Assembly (NCBI RefSeq): GCF_017814915.1
Contig: NZ_JAGIPZ010000009.1
Coordinates: 154,321-218,320 of the forward strand
Origin: Herbaspirillum sp. LeCh32-8
Lineage (GTDB): Bacteria > Pseudomonadota > Gammaproteobacteria > Burkholderiales > Burkholderiaceae_D
Direction of reading: 5' to 3'
DNA length: 64,000 nt
Under the pieces are notes generated by a model. It was not told the origin of the DNA, did not search any database, and was given only the letters and a program-made list of their open reading frames with translations. Both the position numbers and the translations under genes were made by a program. Below are positions 17,841-28,525 of this stretch, piece after piece; the first letter of the stretch is position 1, and each line of letters opens with the position of its first letter.

Positions 17841-19331
17841 TCAGTTGATCTTGGAGACCGCCACGTGCTGCAGCAGGTCGGTGACCGACGTCTGGATGCT
17901 GTCGGTAATGATGGCCGGGTACAGGCCCATCACCATGGTGGCGATCGCCAACAAGCCCAGGATGAAGAACTCGCGGCCGTTCAGGTCGACCAGCTCTTCC
18001 ACGTGGTGATTGGTGATGGCGCCGAAGATCACGCGCTTGGCCAACCACAGCGAGTACGCCGCGCCCAGGATCAGGGCGGTGGCGGCCAGCAGGCCGATCC
18101 AGAAGTTGAACTTCACGCCGCCCAGGATCACCATGAATTCGCCGACGAAACCGGAGGTGGCCGGCAGGCCGCAGTTGGCCAGCGAGAACAGGATGAAGAA
18201 GAAGGCAAAGCGCGGCATCTTGTTCACCACGCCGCCGTACTGGGCGATTTCACGGGTATGCATCTGGTCGTACAGCACGCCGATACACATGAACATTGCG
18301 CCGGACACGAAGCCGTGCGAGATCATCTGCACGATGCCGCCCTGCACCGCCATGTCGTTGAACATGAAGAAGCCCAGGGTGACGAAGCCCATGTGGGCGA
18401 TCGACGAGTACGCGACCAGCTTCTTCATGTCCTGCTGCACCAGGGCCACCAGGCCGATGTAGATCACAGCGACCAGCGACAGGAAAATCATGAAGCCGGA
18501 CAGCGCGTGGCTGGCGTCAGGCAGGATCGGCAGCGAGAAGCGCAGGAAACCGTAGGCGCCCAGCTTCAGCATGATCGCGGCCAGCACGATGGAACCGCCG
18601 GTCGGCGCCTGCACGTGGGCGTCCGGCAGCCAGGTGTGCACCGGCCACATCGGCACCTTCACCGCGAAGGCGGCCAGGAAGGCGAAGAACAGCAGCTTTT
18701 GCTCCAGCATCGACAGCGGCAGCTGGTGCCAGGTCGGGATGTCGAAGCTGCCGCCGGAGACGAAGTACAGGTAGATCAGCGCGACCAGCATCAGCAGCGA
18801 GCCGGCCAGCGTGTACAGGAACAGCTTGAAGGCTGCGTACACGCGGTTGTCGCCGCCCCACACGCCCACGATGATGAACATCGGGATCAGGGTCGCTTCG
18901 AAGAAGGCGTAGAACAGCATCGCATCCAGCGACGAGAACACGCCGATCATGATGCCCGAGAGGATCAGGAAGGCGCCCATGTACTGGGCCACGCGCTTCT
19001 GGATCACCACCCAGCCGGCCAGCACCACGATCACCGTGATGAAGGCGGTCAGCGGCACGAACCACAGCGAGATGCCGTCCAGGCCCAGGAAGTAGGTGAT
19101 ATTGAAGCGATCGATCCAGGGCGTCTTCTCGACGAACTGGTAGCCATGCGCCAGCGGGTCAAAGTGCTGGATCAGCGGGAAAGTTGCGACCAGACCGACC
19201 AGCGAACCGAACAGCGCCAACCAGCGGGCCAGGCCCGGGTTGCTGTCGCGGCCGAGAGCCAGCACGAGGATACCGAAGACGATCGGTACCCAGATCGCGA
19301 CGCTCAGGATGGGAAATGTTGACTGCATCAT
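17841..19331 (-). CDS. nuoM: NADH-quinone oxidoreductase subunit M
   Basis: The 496-residue antiporter-like membrane subunit of complex I carries the expected motifs: YAFFEATLIPMFIIVGVWG with the essential Glu, VKVPMWPVHTWLPDAH with the essential Lys region, and VAYSSIAHMGFVTLG. It starts MMQS, so the true start could be either of two adjacent ATGs. It follows nuoL by 27 bases. Full length with no disruption. Confidence 0.96.
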   Translation of the reverse strand: MMQSTFPILSVAIWVPIVFGILVLALGRDSNPGLARWLALFGSLVGLVATFPLIQHFDPLAHGYQFVEKTPWIDRFNITYFLGLDGISLWFVPLTAFITVIVVLAGWVVIQKRVAQYMGAFLILSGIMIGVFSSLDAMLFYAFFEATLIPMFIIVGVWGGDNRVYAAFKLFLYTLAGSLLMLVALIYLYFVSGGSFDIPTWHQLPLSMLEQKLLFFAFLAAFAVKVPMWPVHTWLPDAHVQAPTGGSIVLAAIMLKLGAYGFLRFSLPILPDASHALSGFMIFLSLVAVIYIGLVALVQQDMKKLVAYSSIAHMGFVTLGFFMFNDMAVQGGIVQMISHGFVSGAMFMCIGVLYDQMHTREIAQYGGVVNKMPRFAFFFILFSLANCGLPATSGFVGEFMVILGGVKFNFWIGLLAATALILGAAYSLWLAKRVIFGAITNHHVEELVDLNGREFFILGLLAIATMVMGLYPAIITDSIQTSVTDLLQHVAVSKIN

Positions 19332-19358
19332 GGTTGTTCTTTACTTAACTCTGACAAC

Positions 19359-21455
19359 TTACTTGGCGAAGGGGAACGGCATGAACCACACCAGGAAACC
19401 GAGCACCCCGATGATCATCACGAAAGCGTAGTGATAGATGTAACCGGACTGCCAGAGACGCGTGAATTTCGAGAACCAGCCGACCACCTTGGCGCTGCCG
19501 TTGACCAGCAGGCCGTCGATGATGCCGCGGTCGCCCACGGTCGACAGGCCGCTGCCCAGCAGGCGCGCACCGCCGGCGAAGACGACTTCGTTGAACTTGT
19601 CCATGTAGTACTTGTTGTCCAGGATCGTGTAGATCAGGCTGAACTTTTCCTTGACCCAGGCCGGAACGCGCGGGTTGACCATGTAGCAGTAGTAAGCCAC
19701 GACCACGCCGGCGATCGCCAGCCACAGCGGCGCGCTGGTGAAGGCATGGGTCACCATGGCCACCGGACCGTGGTACTCGTGCGCCAGCTCTTCCATGACC
19801 TTGTGGTTTTCGCCGAAGAAGATCACGCCCTTGAAGAAGTCGCCATACAGCATCGGCGAGATCGCGAAGAAGCCGACGATGACCGACGGGATGGCCAGCA
19901 AGATCAGCGGCAGGGTCACGACCAGCGGCGACTCGTGCGGCTTCTGGCCCGGGGCCAGGCCGTGGTGGTGATCGTCGTGGCCGTGGTCGTCGTGACCGTG
20001 GGCATCGTGACCGTGGTCGTCGCGCGCATGTGCAGCGGCGGCCGGGGCGTGGTGATCGTCATGCGCGTGGGCCTGGCCGAAACGCTCCTTGCCATGGAAC
20101 ACCATGAAGTACATGCGGAACGAGTAGAAGGCGGTCACAAACACCGAGGCCAGCACGGCGAAGTAGGCGAAGCCCGAACCGGCCAGGTGCGACTCGGCAG
20201 CGGCTTCGATGATCGAGTCCTTCGAGTAGAAGCCCGAGAAGAACGGCGTGCCGATCAGCGCCAGCGAACCCAAGAGCGAGGTGATCCAGGTAATGGGCAT
20301 GTACTTGCGCAGGCCGCCCATGTTACGCATGTCCTGGTCGTGGTGCATGCCGATGATGACCGAACCGGCGCCAAGGAACAGCAGCGCCTTGAAGAACGCG
20401 TGGGTCATCAGGTGGAACACGGCGACCGAGTAGGCCGAGGCGCCCAGCGCGACGGTCATGTAACCCAGCTGCGACAGCGTGGAGTACGCCACCACGCGCT
20501 TGATGTCGTTCTGCATGGTGCCCAGGAAGCCCATGAACAGCGCGGTGATGGCGCCGATCACCAGGATGAAGGACAGCGCGGTGTCGGACAGCTCGAACAG
20601 CGGCGACATGCGGGTGACCATGAAGATACCGGCGGTCACCATGGTGGCCGCGTGGATCAGCGCGGAAATCGGGGTCGGGCCTTCCATCGAGTCCGGCAGC
20701 CAGACGTGCAACGGGAACTGGGCCGATTTACCCATGGCGCCGACGAACAGGCAGATGCAGGCCACGGTCAGCAGCATCCAGTCGGTGCCCGGCAGGGTCA
20801 GCTGGGCCAGCTCGCCGCGCTTGGCGAAGACTTCGGTGTAGTTCATCGAACCGGCGTAGGCCAGCAGCAGGCCGATGCCCAGGATGAAGCCGAAGTCGCC
20901 GACGCGGTTGACCAGGAAGGCCTTCATGTTGGCCTTGATCGCGGTCGGGCGGGTGTACCAGAAACCGATCAGCAGGTACGACACCAGGCCCACGGCTTCC
21001 CAGCCGAAGAACAGCTGCAGGAAGTTGTTGCTCATGACCAGCATGAGCATCGAGAAGGTGAACAGCGAGATGTAGGAGAAGAAGCGGTTGTAACCCTCGT
21101 CTTCAGCCATGTAGCCGATGGTGTAGATGTGCACCATCAGGGACACGAAGGTCACCACGCACATCATCATGGCGGTCAGGCTGTCGACCATGAAGCCGAT
21201 CTCCAGCTTCAGGCCGGCCACGGTCATCCAGTTGTACAGGGTGCCGTTGTAGGTCGCGCCGTCGAGCACCTGCAGCAGCGTCATCAGCGAGATGATCGCG
21301 GCCACCAGCACGCCCAGGATGGTCGCGGTGTGCGACACCTTGCGGCCGACCACGTTGCCGAAGAATTTGGTGCCCAGCAGGCCGGCAATCGCCGATCCCG
21401 CCAGCGGCGCCAGGGGTACAACAAGAAGCAGATGTGGGTTAAGTTGCCCAGCCAT
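19359..21455 (-). CDS. nuoL: NADH-quinone oxidoreductase subunit L, with a His-rich insertion
   Basis: This 698-residue distal pumping subunit of complex I contains the usual helices, GWEAVGLVSYLLIGFW with the key Glu and the long C-terminal lateral helix region. Between membrane segments, at about residues 462-498, there is a hydrophilic segment very rich in His and Asp (GHDAHGHDDHGHDDHHHG), which could bind divalent metal. The region varies in length between NuoL homologues, so this is probably a lineage-specific loop. The gene is 93 bases after nuoK and 27 before nuoM. Confidence 0.96.
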   Translation of the reverse strand: MAGQLNPHLLLVVPLAPLAGSAIAGLLGTKFFGNVVGRKVSHTATILGVLVAAIISLMTLLQVLDGATYNGTLYNWMTVAGLKLEIGFMVDSLTAMMMCVVTFVSLMVHIYTIGYMAEDEGYNRFFSYISLFTFSMLMLVMSNNFLQLFFGWEAVGLVSYLLIGFWYTRPTAIKANMKAFLVNRVGDFGFILGIGLLLAYAGSMNYTEVFAKRGELAQLTLPGTDWMLLTVACICLFVGAMGKSAQFPLHVWLPDSMEGPTPISALIHAATMVTAGIFMVTRMSPLFELSDTALSFILVIGAITALFMGFLGTMQNDIKRVVAYSTLSQLGYMTVALGASAYSVAVFHLMTHAFFKALLFLGAGSVIIGMHHDQDMRNMGGLRKYMPITWITSLLGSLALIGTPFFSGFYSKDSIIEAAAESHLAGSGFAYFAVLASVFVTAFYSFRMYFMVFHGKERFGQAHAHDDHHAPAAAAHARDDHGHDAHGHDDHGHDDHHHGLAPGQKPHESPLVVTLPLILLAIPSVIVGFFAISPMLYGDFFKGVIFFGENHKVMEELAHEYHGPVAMVTHAFTSAPLWLAIAGVVVAYYCYMVNPRVPAWVKEKFSLIYTILDNKYYMDKFNEVVFAGGARLLGSGLSTVGDRGIIDGLLVNGSAKVVGWFSKFTRLWQSGYIYHYAFVMIIGVLGFLVWFMPFPFAK

Positions 21456-21548
21456 GATGAACCTTATCGCTTATTGGCTGCCCCGCTCTACCGCTGCGGG
21501 GCCTCCCATCTTTAAATGAAATTCGAACCAGAACGCTCAGACGGCGGA

Positions 21549-21857
21549 TCAGCCCTTGAGGCTGTCGAGATCTTCGACGTTGATGGTATCCAGGTTACGG
21601 AACAGCACCACCAGAATCGCCAGACCGATCGCGGATTCAGCCGCGGCCACGGTCAGGATGAAGAACACGAAGATTTGTCCGCCTGCATCGCCGAGGTAAT
21701 GCGAGAACGCGATGAAGTTCATGTTGACCGCAAGCAGCATCAGTTCGATGGCCATCAGCAGCACGATGACGTTCTTGCGGTTCAGGAAAATGCCGACGAT
21801 CGAGATCGCGAACAGGATCGCGCCGATGATCAGGTAGTGGGAGAGCGTGATTGCCAT
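21549..21857 (-). CDS. nuoK: NADH-quinone oxidoreductase subunit K
   Basis: A 102-residue, three-helix membrane subunit of complex I. The conserved glutamates needed for proton transfer are present in helices 2 and 3 ([10 protein letters not shown] and [11 protein letters not shown]). It is the normal size and lies 18 bases after nuoJ. Confidence 0.96.
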   Translation of the reverse strand: MAITLSHYLIIGAILFAISIVGIFLNRKNVIVLLMAIELMLLAVNMNFIAFSHYLGDAGGQIFVFFILTVAAAESAIGLAILVVLFRNLDTINVEDLDSLKG

Positions 21858-21875
21858 GATTCTTGTGCGCCCTTC

Positions 21876-22532
21876 TTAAGATTGTTGACCGGAAGCCGGG
21901 GTACCGTCGCCGGTGCCTGCTTCAGTGCCGTTATTGCGGGTCGACTCGGCCGGCATGCTCACTAGGCGGATGCGGTCGGACGCCTTGACCCTGACGGCCT
22001 GAGCCGGATCGAAGTACTTGCTGTCCTTGCGCTTGCGCAGGGTCAGTGCGACTGCGGCGACGATGGCCACCAGCAGGATCACGGCGGCGATTTCAAACGC
22101 GTAGACATATTCGGTGAAGATCAGCTTGCCCAGCGGCTTGGTCTGGCCGATGGTGTCGGCGGCGGCCGGCACCTGCGATTCGGGCGTCCAGAAGCTGCGC
22201 AGCAGCACGGCGGCCATTTCCAGCACGATGATCACGCCGATGGTGGCGGCCAGCGGGAAGTAACCCCAGAAGCCTTCCCGCAGCTTGTCCATGTTGATAT
22301 CGAGCATCATCACCACGAACAGGAACAGGACCATCACCGCCCCGACGTAGACCAGCACCAGCACGATGGCCAGGAACTCGGCCTTGAGCAGCATCCAGAT
22401 ACCGGCCGCCGAGAAGAACGACAGCACCAGGAACAGGGCCGCGTGGACCGGGTTGCGGGCCGTGATGACGCGTACGGCGGCGACCACCAGGATCACCGCA
22501 AACACGTAGAACAAGACAGTTTTAAATTCCAT
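21876..22532 (-). CDS. nuoJ: NADH-quinone oxidoreductase subunit J
   Basis: The 218-residue subunit has five helices and the conserved YVGAVMVLFLFVVMML segment of helix 3, whose rotation couples quinone chemistry to pumping in complex I. The ATG at 22532 is chosen; a TTG two codons earlier is in frame but unlikely. The C-terminal ~50 residues are polar and extend past the last helix (GTEAGTGDGTPASGQQS). A 125-base gap with a hairpin separates it from nuoI. Confidence 0.95.
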   Translation of the reverse strand: MEFKTVLFYVFAVILVVAAVRVITARNPVHAALFLVLSFFSAAGIWMLLKAEFLAIVLVLVYVGAVMVLFLFVVMMLDINMDKLREGFWGYFPLAATIGVIIVLEMAAVLLRSFWTPESQVPAAADTIGQTKPLGKLIFTEYVYAFEIAAVILLVAIVAAVALTLRKRKDSKYFDPAQAVRVKASDRIRLVSMPAESTRNNGTEAGTGDGTPASGQQS

Positions 22533-22632
22533 AATCAACCAGAAGTTGGTTCAGTCAGCACCGGAGCAGCGGCATGGCCGCCGATCCATCGCATACATCC
22601 ATTCCTAAGCACTTCAATTCCTGCCTCCCTGC

Positions 22633-22650
22633 CCCGCTCGCCTGAGCGGG
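22633..22650. other. Hairpin just after nuoI
   Basis: CCCGCT and AGCGGG form a 6-bp stem (loop CGCCTG) 8 bases past the nuoI stop in the minus-strand transcript. There is no T-tract; possibly an intra-operon processing or stability element. Confidence 0.35.
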
Positions 22651-22657
22651 AAGGAGA

Positions 22658-23146
22658 TCAGCGGTAGGCAGCGTCGGCGGCGCGCGCCGCGGCGATTTCG
22701 TTTTCGTAACGGTCGCCCACTGCCAGCAGCATTTCCTTGGTGTAGTACAGGTCACCGCGCTTTTCACCGTGGTATTCCAGGATGTGCGTTTCGACGATCG
22801 AGTCGACCGGGCAGGACTCTTCGCAGAAACCGCAGAAGATGCACTTGGTCAGGTCGATGTCGTAGCGGGTGGTGCGGCGCGAGCCGTCGTCACGTTGCTC
22901 GGACTCGATGGTGATGGCCATCGCCGGGCACACCGCTTCGCACAGCTTGCAGGCGATGCAACGCTCTTCACCGTTCGGGTAGCGACGCAGCGCGTGCAGA
23001 CCGCGGAAACGCGGCGACATCGGCGTTTTTTCCTCGGGGAATTGCACCGTGATCTTGCGCTTGAACAGGTAGCGACCGGTCAGGGCCAGGCCCTTGAACA
23101 GCTCGCGGAGCATCAGGCTGCCGAAAAAATCCTTAATAGCTTCCAT
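22658..23146 (-). CDS. nuoI: NADH-quinone oxidoreductase subunit I
   Basis: The 162-residue ferredoxin-like subunit links the peripheral and membrane arms of complex I. It holds two 4Fe-4S clusters (N6a and N6b) in the motifs [12 protein letters not shown] and [12 protein letters not shown]. An N-terminal amphipathic segment binds the membrane. It starts 21 bases after nuoH. Confidence 0.97.
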   Translation of the reverse strand: MEAIKDFFGSLMLRELFKGLALTGRYLFKRKITVQFPEEKTPMSPRFRGLHALRRYPNGEERCIACKLCEAVCPAMAITIESEQRDDGSRRTTRYDIDLTKCIFCGFCEESCPVDSIVETHILEYHGEKRGDLYYTKEMLLAVGDRYENEIAAARAADAAYR

Positions 23147-23167
23147 TTTTAGCCTCAGCCTTAAAAC

Positions 23168-24238
23168 TTATTTCCAGATATTCCAGGGCGACTGGATCCA
23201 GATCGCCACGACCACCAGCCACACCAGGGTCAGCGGGATGAACACTTTCCAGCCCAGACGCATGATCTGGTCATAGCGGTAACGCGGGAACGAAGCGCGG
23301 ATCCACACGTACAGCGACAGGAAGAAGAAGGTCTTCAACAGCAGCCAGACGAAGCCAGGGATGAAGTCGAGCGCAGCGATCGGGGACGACCAGCCGCCGA
23401 AGAACATCAGCGAGGTCAGTGCCGAGATCAGGATCATCGCGGCGTATTCCGCCAGGAAGAACATCGCGAACGACATGCCCGAGTATTCGATCATGTGGCC
23501 GGCCACGATTTCCGATTCGCCTTCGACCACGTCGAACGGGTGACGATTGGTTTCAGCCACGCCGGAGACGAAGTAGATGACGCACACCGGCAGCAGCGGC
23601 AGCCAGTTCCAGGACAGGAAGTTCAGGCCCAGCTCATGGAAGTAGCCCTTCTGCTGCGCCATCACGATGTCGCCGATATTCAGGCTGCCGGTAACCATCA
23701 GAACCACCACGAAGCAGAAGCCCATGGCGATTTCGTAGGACACCATCTGCGCCGAGGCGCGCATGGCGCCCAGGAACGCATACTTCGAGTTGGAGGCCCA
23801 GCCGGCGATGATCACGCCGTACACTTCCAGCGAGGTGATCGCCATCAGGAACAGCAGACCGGCGTTGACGTTGGCCAGCACGGCTTCCGGACCGAAAGGC
23901 ACCACCGACCAGGCTGCCAGCACCGGCATGATGGTCATCACGGGCGCCAGGTAGAACAGCACCTTGTTGGCCTTCGACGGCGTGCTGATTTCCTTGAAGA
24001 TCAGTTTGACGGCGTCAGCGATCGGCTGCAGCAGACCGGCGGGACCCACGCGGTTGGGCCCCAGACGGACGTGCATCCAGCCGATCAGCTTGCGTTCCCA
24101 GTAGGTCATGTAGGCGACGCTGATCAGGATGGGCACCATCACCACCAGGATCTTGACGATGGTCCACACCAGCGTGAACAGGCTGGGGCCCAGCAGCGCC
24201 GGGCCGGCCGTGTTGATTTGGGCGATCAGCTGATCCAT
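23168..24238 (-). CDS. nuoH: NADH-quinone oxidoreductase subunit H
   Basis: This 356-residue, eight-helix subunit forms the quinone chamber with NuoB and NuoD. Family motifs are clear: [18 protein letters not shown] near residue 45 and [18 protein letters not shown] near 225. Its ATG overlaps the nuoG stop by one base (TAATG), so translation is coupled. Full length. Confidence 0.97.
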   Translation of the reverse strand: MDQLIAQINTAGPALLGPSLFTLVWTIVKILVVMVPILISVAYMTYWERKLIGWMHVRLGPNRVGPAGLLQPIADAVKLIFKEISTPSKANKVLFYLAPVMTIMPVLAAWSVVPFGPEAVLANVNAGLLFLMAITSLEVYGVIIAGWASNSKYAFLGAMRASAQMVSYEIAMGFCFVVVLMVTGSLNIGDIVMAQQKGYFHELGLNFLSWNWLPLLPVCVIYFVSGVAETNRHPFDVVEGESEIVAGHMIEYSGMSFAMFFLAEYAAMILISALTSLMFFGGWSSPIAALDFIPGFVWLLLKTFFFLSLYVWIRASFPRYRYDQIMRLGWKVFIPLTLVWLVVVAIWIQSPWNIWK

Positions 24239-26565
24239 TACGCTTTCTCCACGACGATTGCGCCAAACATGCCGCCCAGGGCGGCGGTCGAGGCGTGGCT
24301 TGCTGCGACGCGGACCACGTTTTCCGGCAGTTTCTTATCGATGGCCGCGGCCAGCTGTGTGCTGCCCTGACCTTGCTTCACATTCACGCGGTCGCCGGCG
24401 GCGATGCCCAGCTTGGCGGCCAGCGCAGCGGACAGCCATGCCTTGGGCACCTGGCCGTCGGTGGTTTCCAGCAGCGGCGGCGAACGGCGCGCCACGGCGT
24501 CGGCGAAGTAGATGGGCACATCGGCCACGCGCTCCAGCGAACCGGAGGCGGCGGCTGCGGCTTGCGGCTGCAGCGAAGCGGCGTTGTTCAGGCGTGCCGA
24601 CAGGTCGGTTTCCTTGCCCAGCAGTTCATCGCGGATGGATTCCGAGGTTTCGTACTCGAAGTTTTCCAGTTCCAGCAGGTTGCCCAGCACGCGCAGGACC
24701 TTCCAGCCCGGACGCGCGTCGCCGGCCGGCTTGACGGTACCGTTGAAGCTTTGTGCGCGGCCTTCGGCGTTGACGAAGGTACCCGAGGTTTCGGTGAACG
24801 GCGCGATCGGCAGCAGCACGTCGGCGAAGTCGGCGCCATGCTTGTAGGCCGACATCACGACCACCATCTCGGCTTGCTTCAGCGCGGCGGCGGCGGCTTG
24901 CGGGTCGTAGCTGTCCAGTTCCGGCTCGGCGTTGAGCAGCAGGTATGCCTTGCGCGGCTGTGCGAACACGGCGGCGGCGTTGGCGCCACGGCCGACGGTC
25001 GGCACGGCGTTGGCCAGGTAACCGCCGACGGCGTTGCCGCCTTCAGTCAGCACGCCCAGCTTGGCGCCGGTCTGTTCTGCGATCCACTGCGCGGCAGCGT
25101 GCAGCTGCGATGCCTGCGGATGCTGCACGGCGGCGTTGCCCAGGAACACGGCCTTGGACTGGCCCGACAGCAGGCTGGCGGCGGTCGCCTTGGCAGCGTC
25201 GGAAGCGGTCACGCCGGCGTAGGCGGCGGGAGCGGCGATACCACGGGCTTCAGCCACGGCGACGGCCACTTCGGCCAGTGCGCCCAGCCATGCGGACGGC
25301 GCTGCCACGATCTTGTTGGCGACCGGCATCAGCAGGTCGTCGTCGGTGGCGTGCAGCACATTGATCTTGGTGCCGGACTTGGCCGACTGGCGCAGGCGTG
25401 CGGCCAGCAGCGGATGATCCTTGCGCAGGAAGGAACCGATCACGAAGACGCGGTTCAGCTGGGAGAACTCCACCAGCGACATGCCCAGCCACGGCTTGAT
25501 CTGGCCGTCCAGCGCGAAATCGGACTGGCGCAGACGGAAATCGATGTTGTCAGAACCCAGGCCGCGCACGACCTTTTGCAGCAGGTTCAGCTCTTCCAGC
25601 GTCGAGTACGGTGTACCCAGCGCGGCGATGGAATCGGCGCCGTGTTCGTGACGGATGTTGCGCAGGCCATGCGCGACGTATTCCAGCGCGGTCTGCCAAT
25701 CCACTTCCTGCCACTTGCCGTCTTGCTTCAACATCGGCTTGGTCAGGCGCTGATCGCTGTCCAGCGCTTCATAGGCGAAGCGATCCTTGTCGGAGATCCA
25801 GCATTCGTTGACTTCTTCATTCTCCAGCGGCAGCACGCGCATCACCTTGCCGCCCTTGACCTGAACGATCAGGTTGGCGCCGACGCTGTCGTGCGGGCTC
25901 ACCGACTTGCGACGCGACAGTTCCCAGGTGCGGGCGCTGTAGCGGAACGGCTTGGAGGTCAGCGCGCCGACCGGGCACAGGTCGATCATGTTGCCCGACA
26001 GCTCGGAGTCCACGGTCTTGCCGACGAAGGTGGTGATCTCGGAGTGCTCGCCGCGACCCAGCATGCCCAGCTCCATCACGCCGGCCACTTCCTGGCCGAA
26101 GCGCACGCAGCGGGTGCAGTGGATGCAGCGGTTCATTTCCTTCATCGAGATCAGCGGGCCCACGCTCTTGGGCTCCACCACGCGCTTTTCTTCCTTGTAG
26201 CGCGAGGTCGAACCGCCGTAGCCCACGGCCAGATCCTGCAGCTGGCATTCGCCGCCCTGGTCGCAGATCGGGCAATCCAGCGGGTGGTTGATCAGGAGGA
26301 ATTCCATCACGCCCTTCTGGGCCTTGATGGCTTTGTCGCTCGCGGTGCGCACGATCATGCCGTTGGTCACCGGCGTGGCGCAGGCAGGCAGCGGCTTCGG
26401 CGCTTTTTCAACGTCGACCAGGCACATGCGGCAGTTGGCCGCGATGGACAGTTTCTTGTGATAGCAGAAGTGAGGGATGTAAGTGCCGACTTTATTGGCA
26501 GCATCCATGACCATGCTGCCTTCCTGCACTTCAACCTTCTTGCCGTCTATTTCGATTTCAACCAT
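24238..26565 (-). CDS. nuoG: NADH-quinone oxidoreductase subunit G
   Basis: This 775-residue iron-sulfur subunit belongs to the NADH module. The N-terminal 2Fe-2S domain (CYHKK...CRMC, about residues 34-48) is followed by [14 protein letters not shown] and [11 protein letters not shown] cluster motifs, then a molybdopterin-oxidoreductase-like domain that lost its cofactor. The C-terminal part is Ala-rich. It relays electrons from NuoF/NuoE towards NuoI. It sits 75 bases after nuoF and overlaps nuoH by one base. Confidence 0.96.
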   Translation of the reverse strand: MVEIEIDGKKVEVQEGSMVMDAANKVGTYIPHFCYHKKLSIAANCRMCLVDVEKAPKPLPACATPVTNGMIVRTASDKAIKAQKGVMEFLLINHPLDCPICDQGGECQLQDLAVGYGGSTSRYKEEKRVVEPKSVGPLISMKEMNRCIHCTRCVRFGQEVAGVMELGMLGRGEHSEITTFVGKTVDSELSGNMIDLCPVGALTSKPFRYSARTWELSRRKSVSPHDSVGANLIVQVKGGKVMRVLPLENEEVNECWISDKDRFAYEALDSDQRLTKPMLKQDGKWQEVDWQTALEYVAHGLRNIRHEHGADSIAALGTPYSTLEELNLLQKVVRGLGSDNIDFRLRQSDFALDGQIKPWLGMSLVEFSQLNRVFVIGSFLRKDHPLLAARLRQSAKSGTKINVLHATDDDLLMPVANKIVAAPSAWLGALAEVAVAVAEARGIAAPAAYAGVTASDAAKATAASLLSGQSKAVFLGNAAVQHPQASQLHAAAQWIAEQTGAKLGVLTEGGNAVGGYLANAVPTVGRGANAAAVFAQPRKAYLLLNAEPELDSYDPQAAAAALKQAEMVVVMSAYKHGADFADVLLPIAPFTETSGTFVNAEGRAQSFNGTVKPAGDARPGWKVLRVLGNLLELENFEYETSESIRDELLGKETDLSARLNNAASLQPQAAAAASGSLERVADVPIYFADAVARRSPPLLETTDGQVPKAWLSAALAAKLGIAAGDRVNVKQGQGSTQLAAAIDKKLPENVVRVAASHASTAALGGMFGAIVVEKA

Positions 26566-26640
26566 GGCTGTTTGCCCAAGCTAAATATTCTTTGCCAACG
26601 GCGCCTGCAGCTTGTCGCCGCCGGGCGCCCCCTGCCGTGT

Positions 26641-27936
26641 TCAGATATATGCCGGAACCAGGCAGTGTTTGTGCTCGATGTGGTATTCGAACTCTTCGCG
26701 GAAATTCTTGATGAACGCACGCACCGGCATCGCCGCCGCATCGCCCAGCGCGCAGATGGTGCGACCCTGGATGTTGTCGGCGACCGAGTTCAGCACGTCC
26801 AGATCTTCCAGCTTGCCGTGACCGTTTTCGATACGCTCCACCATGCGGTACATCCAGCCGGTGCCTTCACGGCACGGGGTGCACTGACCGCAGGATTCTT
26901 CGTAGTAGAAATACGCCAGGCGCAGCAGCGACTTGACCATGCAACGCGTCTCGTCCATCACGATGACGGCACCCGAGCCCAGCATCGAGCCGGCCTTGGC
27001 GATGGCGTCGTAGTCCATCGTGGTTTCCATCATCACGTCGCCGCGGATCACCGGAGCGGACGAACCGCCGGGGATGACCGCCTTGATCTTCTTGCCGCCG
27101 CGCATACCGCCCGCCAACTCCAGCAGCGTGGAGAACGGGGTGCCCAGCGGAATCTCGTAGTTGCCCGGACGCTCGACGTCGCCCGAGATCGAGAAGATCT
27201 TGGTGCCGCCGTTGTTGGGCTTGCCCATCTCGGCGTAGGCTTGCGGGCCCACCTTGAAGATGAACGGCACGGCCGCAAAGGTCTCGGTGTTGTTGATGGT
27301 GGTCGGCTTGCCGTACAGGCCGAAGCTGGCCGGGAACGGCGGCTTGAAGCGCGGCTGGCCCTTCTTGCCTTCCAGCGACTCCAGCAGCGCGGTTTCCTCG
27401 CCGCAGATGTAGGCGCCGTAACCGTGGTGCGCGTGCAGCTGGAAGCTGAAATCGGTGCCCAGGATGTTGTCGCCCAGGAAGCCGGCGGCGCGCGCTTCTT
27501 CCAGCGCTTCTTCAAACACTTCGTAGGCGGAGAAAATCTCGCCGTGGATGTAGTTGTAGCCGACCGTGATGCCCATCGCGTAGCCGCCGATGATCATGCC
27601 TTCGATCAGCGCGTGCGGATTGTAACGAATGATGTCACGGTCCTTGAAAGTACCCGGCTCGCCTTCATCTGTATTGCAGACGAGGTATTTCTGGCCCGGG
27701 AACTGACGCGGCATGAAGCTCCACTTCAGGCCGGTCGGGAAACCTGCACCGCCGCGGCCACGCAGGCCGGAGGCCTTGAGGTCGGCGATGACTTGTTCGG
27801 GCGTGATCTTCTCGGACAGGATGCGCTTGAGCGAATCGTAGCCGCCACGCTTGACGTAGTCTTCGAGATGCCAGTTCTCGCCATTCAGGTCGGCGAGGAT
27901 CAGCGGTTTGATGTGGCGGTCGTGCAGGCAGGTCAT
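26641..27936 (-). CDS. nuoF: NADH-quinone oxidoreductase subunit F
   Basis: The 431-residue subunit binds NADH and FMN and holds the 4Fe-4S cluster N3 ([10 protein letters not shown], fourth Cys further on). The glycine-rich nucleotide motif [13 protein letters not shown] is near residue 63. The frame is open to 28044, but the ATG at 27936 overlaps the nuoE stop as ATGA and begins the proper family N-terminus [12 protein letters not shown]. It is the electron entry point of complex I. Confidence 0.96.
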   Translation of the reverse strand: MTCLHDRHIKPLILADLNGENWHLEDYVKRGGYDSLKRILSEKITPEQVIADLKASGLRGRGGAGFPTGLKWSFMPRQFPGQKYLVCNTDEGEPGTFKDRDIIRYNPHALIEGMIIGGYAMGITVGYNYIHGEIFSAYEVFEEALEEARAAGFLGDNILGTDFSFQLHAHHGYGAYICGEETALLESLEGKKGQPRFKPPFPASFGLYGKPTTINNTETFAAVPFIFKVGPQAYAEMGKPNNGGTKIFSISGDVERPGNYEIPLGTPFSTLLELAGGMRGGKKIKAVIPGGSSAPVIRGDVMMETTMDYDAIAKAGSMLGSGAVIVMDETRCMVKSLLRLAYFYYEESCGQCTPCREGTGWMYRMVERIENGHGKLEDLDVLNSVADNIQGRTICALGDAAAMPVRAFIKNFREEFEYHIEHKHCLVPAYI

Positions 27937-28424
27937 TTCTTCAGTTCCTCCAGCAGCGCGTCGATCTTGTCGTTGGACATCCAGCTGCACATGCGGTGGT
28001 TGTTGACCAGCATGACCGGTGCGTCGCCGCAGGCGCCCATGCATTCGCCTTCCATCACGGTGAACTGGCCGTCAGCGGTGGTTTCCTTGTAGTCGACACC
28101 CAGCTTGTGCTTCAGGTGGTGGGCGGCGCGCTCGCCGCCGGACAACAGGCACGGCAGGTTGGTGCACACGGTGATCTTGTGCTTGCCGACCGGGCTGGTG
28201 TTGAACATGTTGTAGAAGGTGGCGACCTCTTGCACCGCCACGGCAGGCATGCCGATGTAGTCGGCGATTTCCTGCTGCAGTTCGGCGGGCAGCCAGCCGT
28301 GTTCAACCTGGGCGATGCGCAGCGCGGACATGACCGCGGACTGGCGCTGATCCGCCGGATACTTCGCGAGTTCGCGATCGATTTTCTTAAGGGCTTCTTG
28401 ACTTAACAGCATATCGTTGGCCAT
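27933..28424 (-). CDS. nuoE: NADH-quinone oxidoreductase subunit E
   Basis: The 163-residue thioredoxin-fold subunit carries the 2Fe-2S cluster N1a: Cys ligands lie in [10 protein letters not shown] and [10 protein letters not shown]. It partners NuoF in the NADH dehydrogenase module. It overlaps nuoF by 4 bases and follows nuoD by about 100 bases. Confidence 0.96.
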   Translation of the reverse strand: MANDMLLSQEALKKIDRELAKYPADQRQSAVMSALRIAQVEHGWLPAELQQEIADYIGMPAVAVQEVATFYNMFNTSPVGKHKITVCTNLPCLLSGGERAAHHLKHKLGVDYKETTADGQFTVMEGECMGACGDAPVMLVNNHRMCSWMSNDKIDALLEELKK

Positions 28425-28525
28425 CCATGCGCAGACTGACGCGCGGTTTTATTGGATATTCCCCAAACCGTGCGAGCCTCACGAGGAAGCCCGCCTTTTA
28501 CTTTTACTCTTGCTCCGACCTTGTC

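Noticed and set aside
15711..19322. 1203-codon open frame on the plus strand
   Set aside because: It is antisense to DUF2818, nuoN and nuoM, rich in His, Gln, Asp and Arg, and has no motif. Long antisense frames arise from strong codon bias in GC-rich genes.
24295..28092. 1265-codon open frame on the plus strand
   Set aside because: It lies fully antisense to nuoG, nuoF and nuoE, whose conserved cluster motifs leave no doubt about the coding strand.
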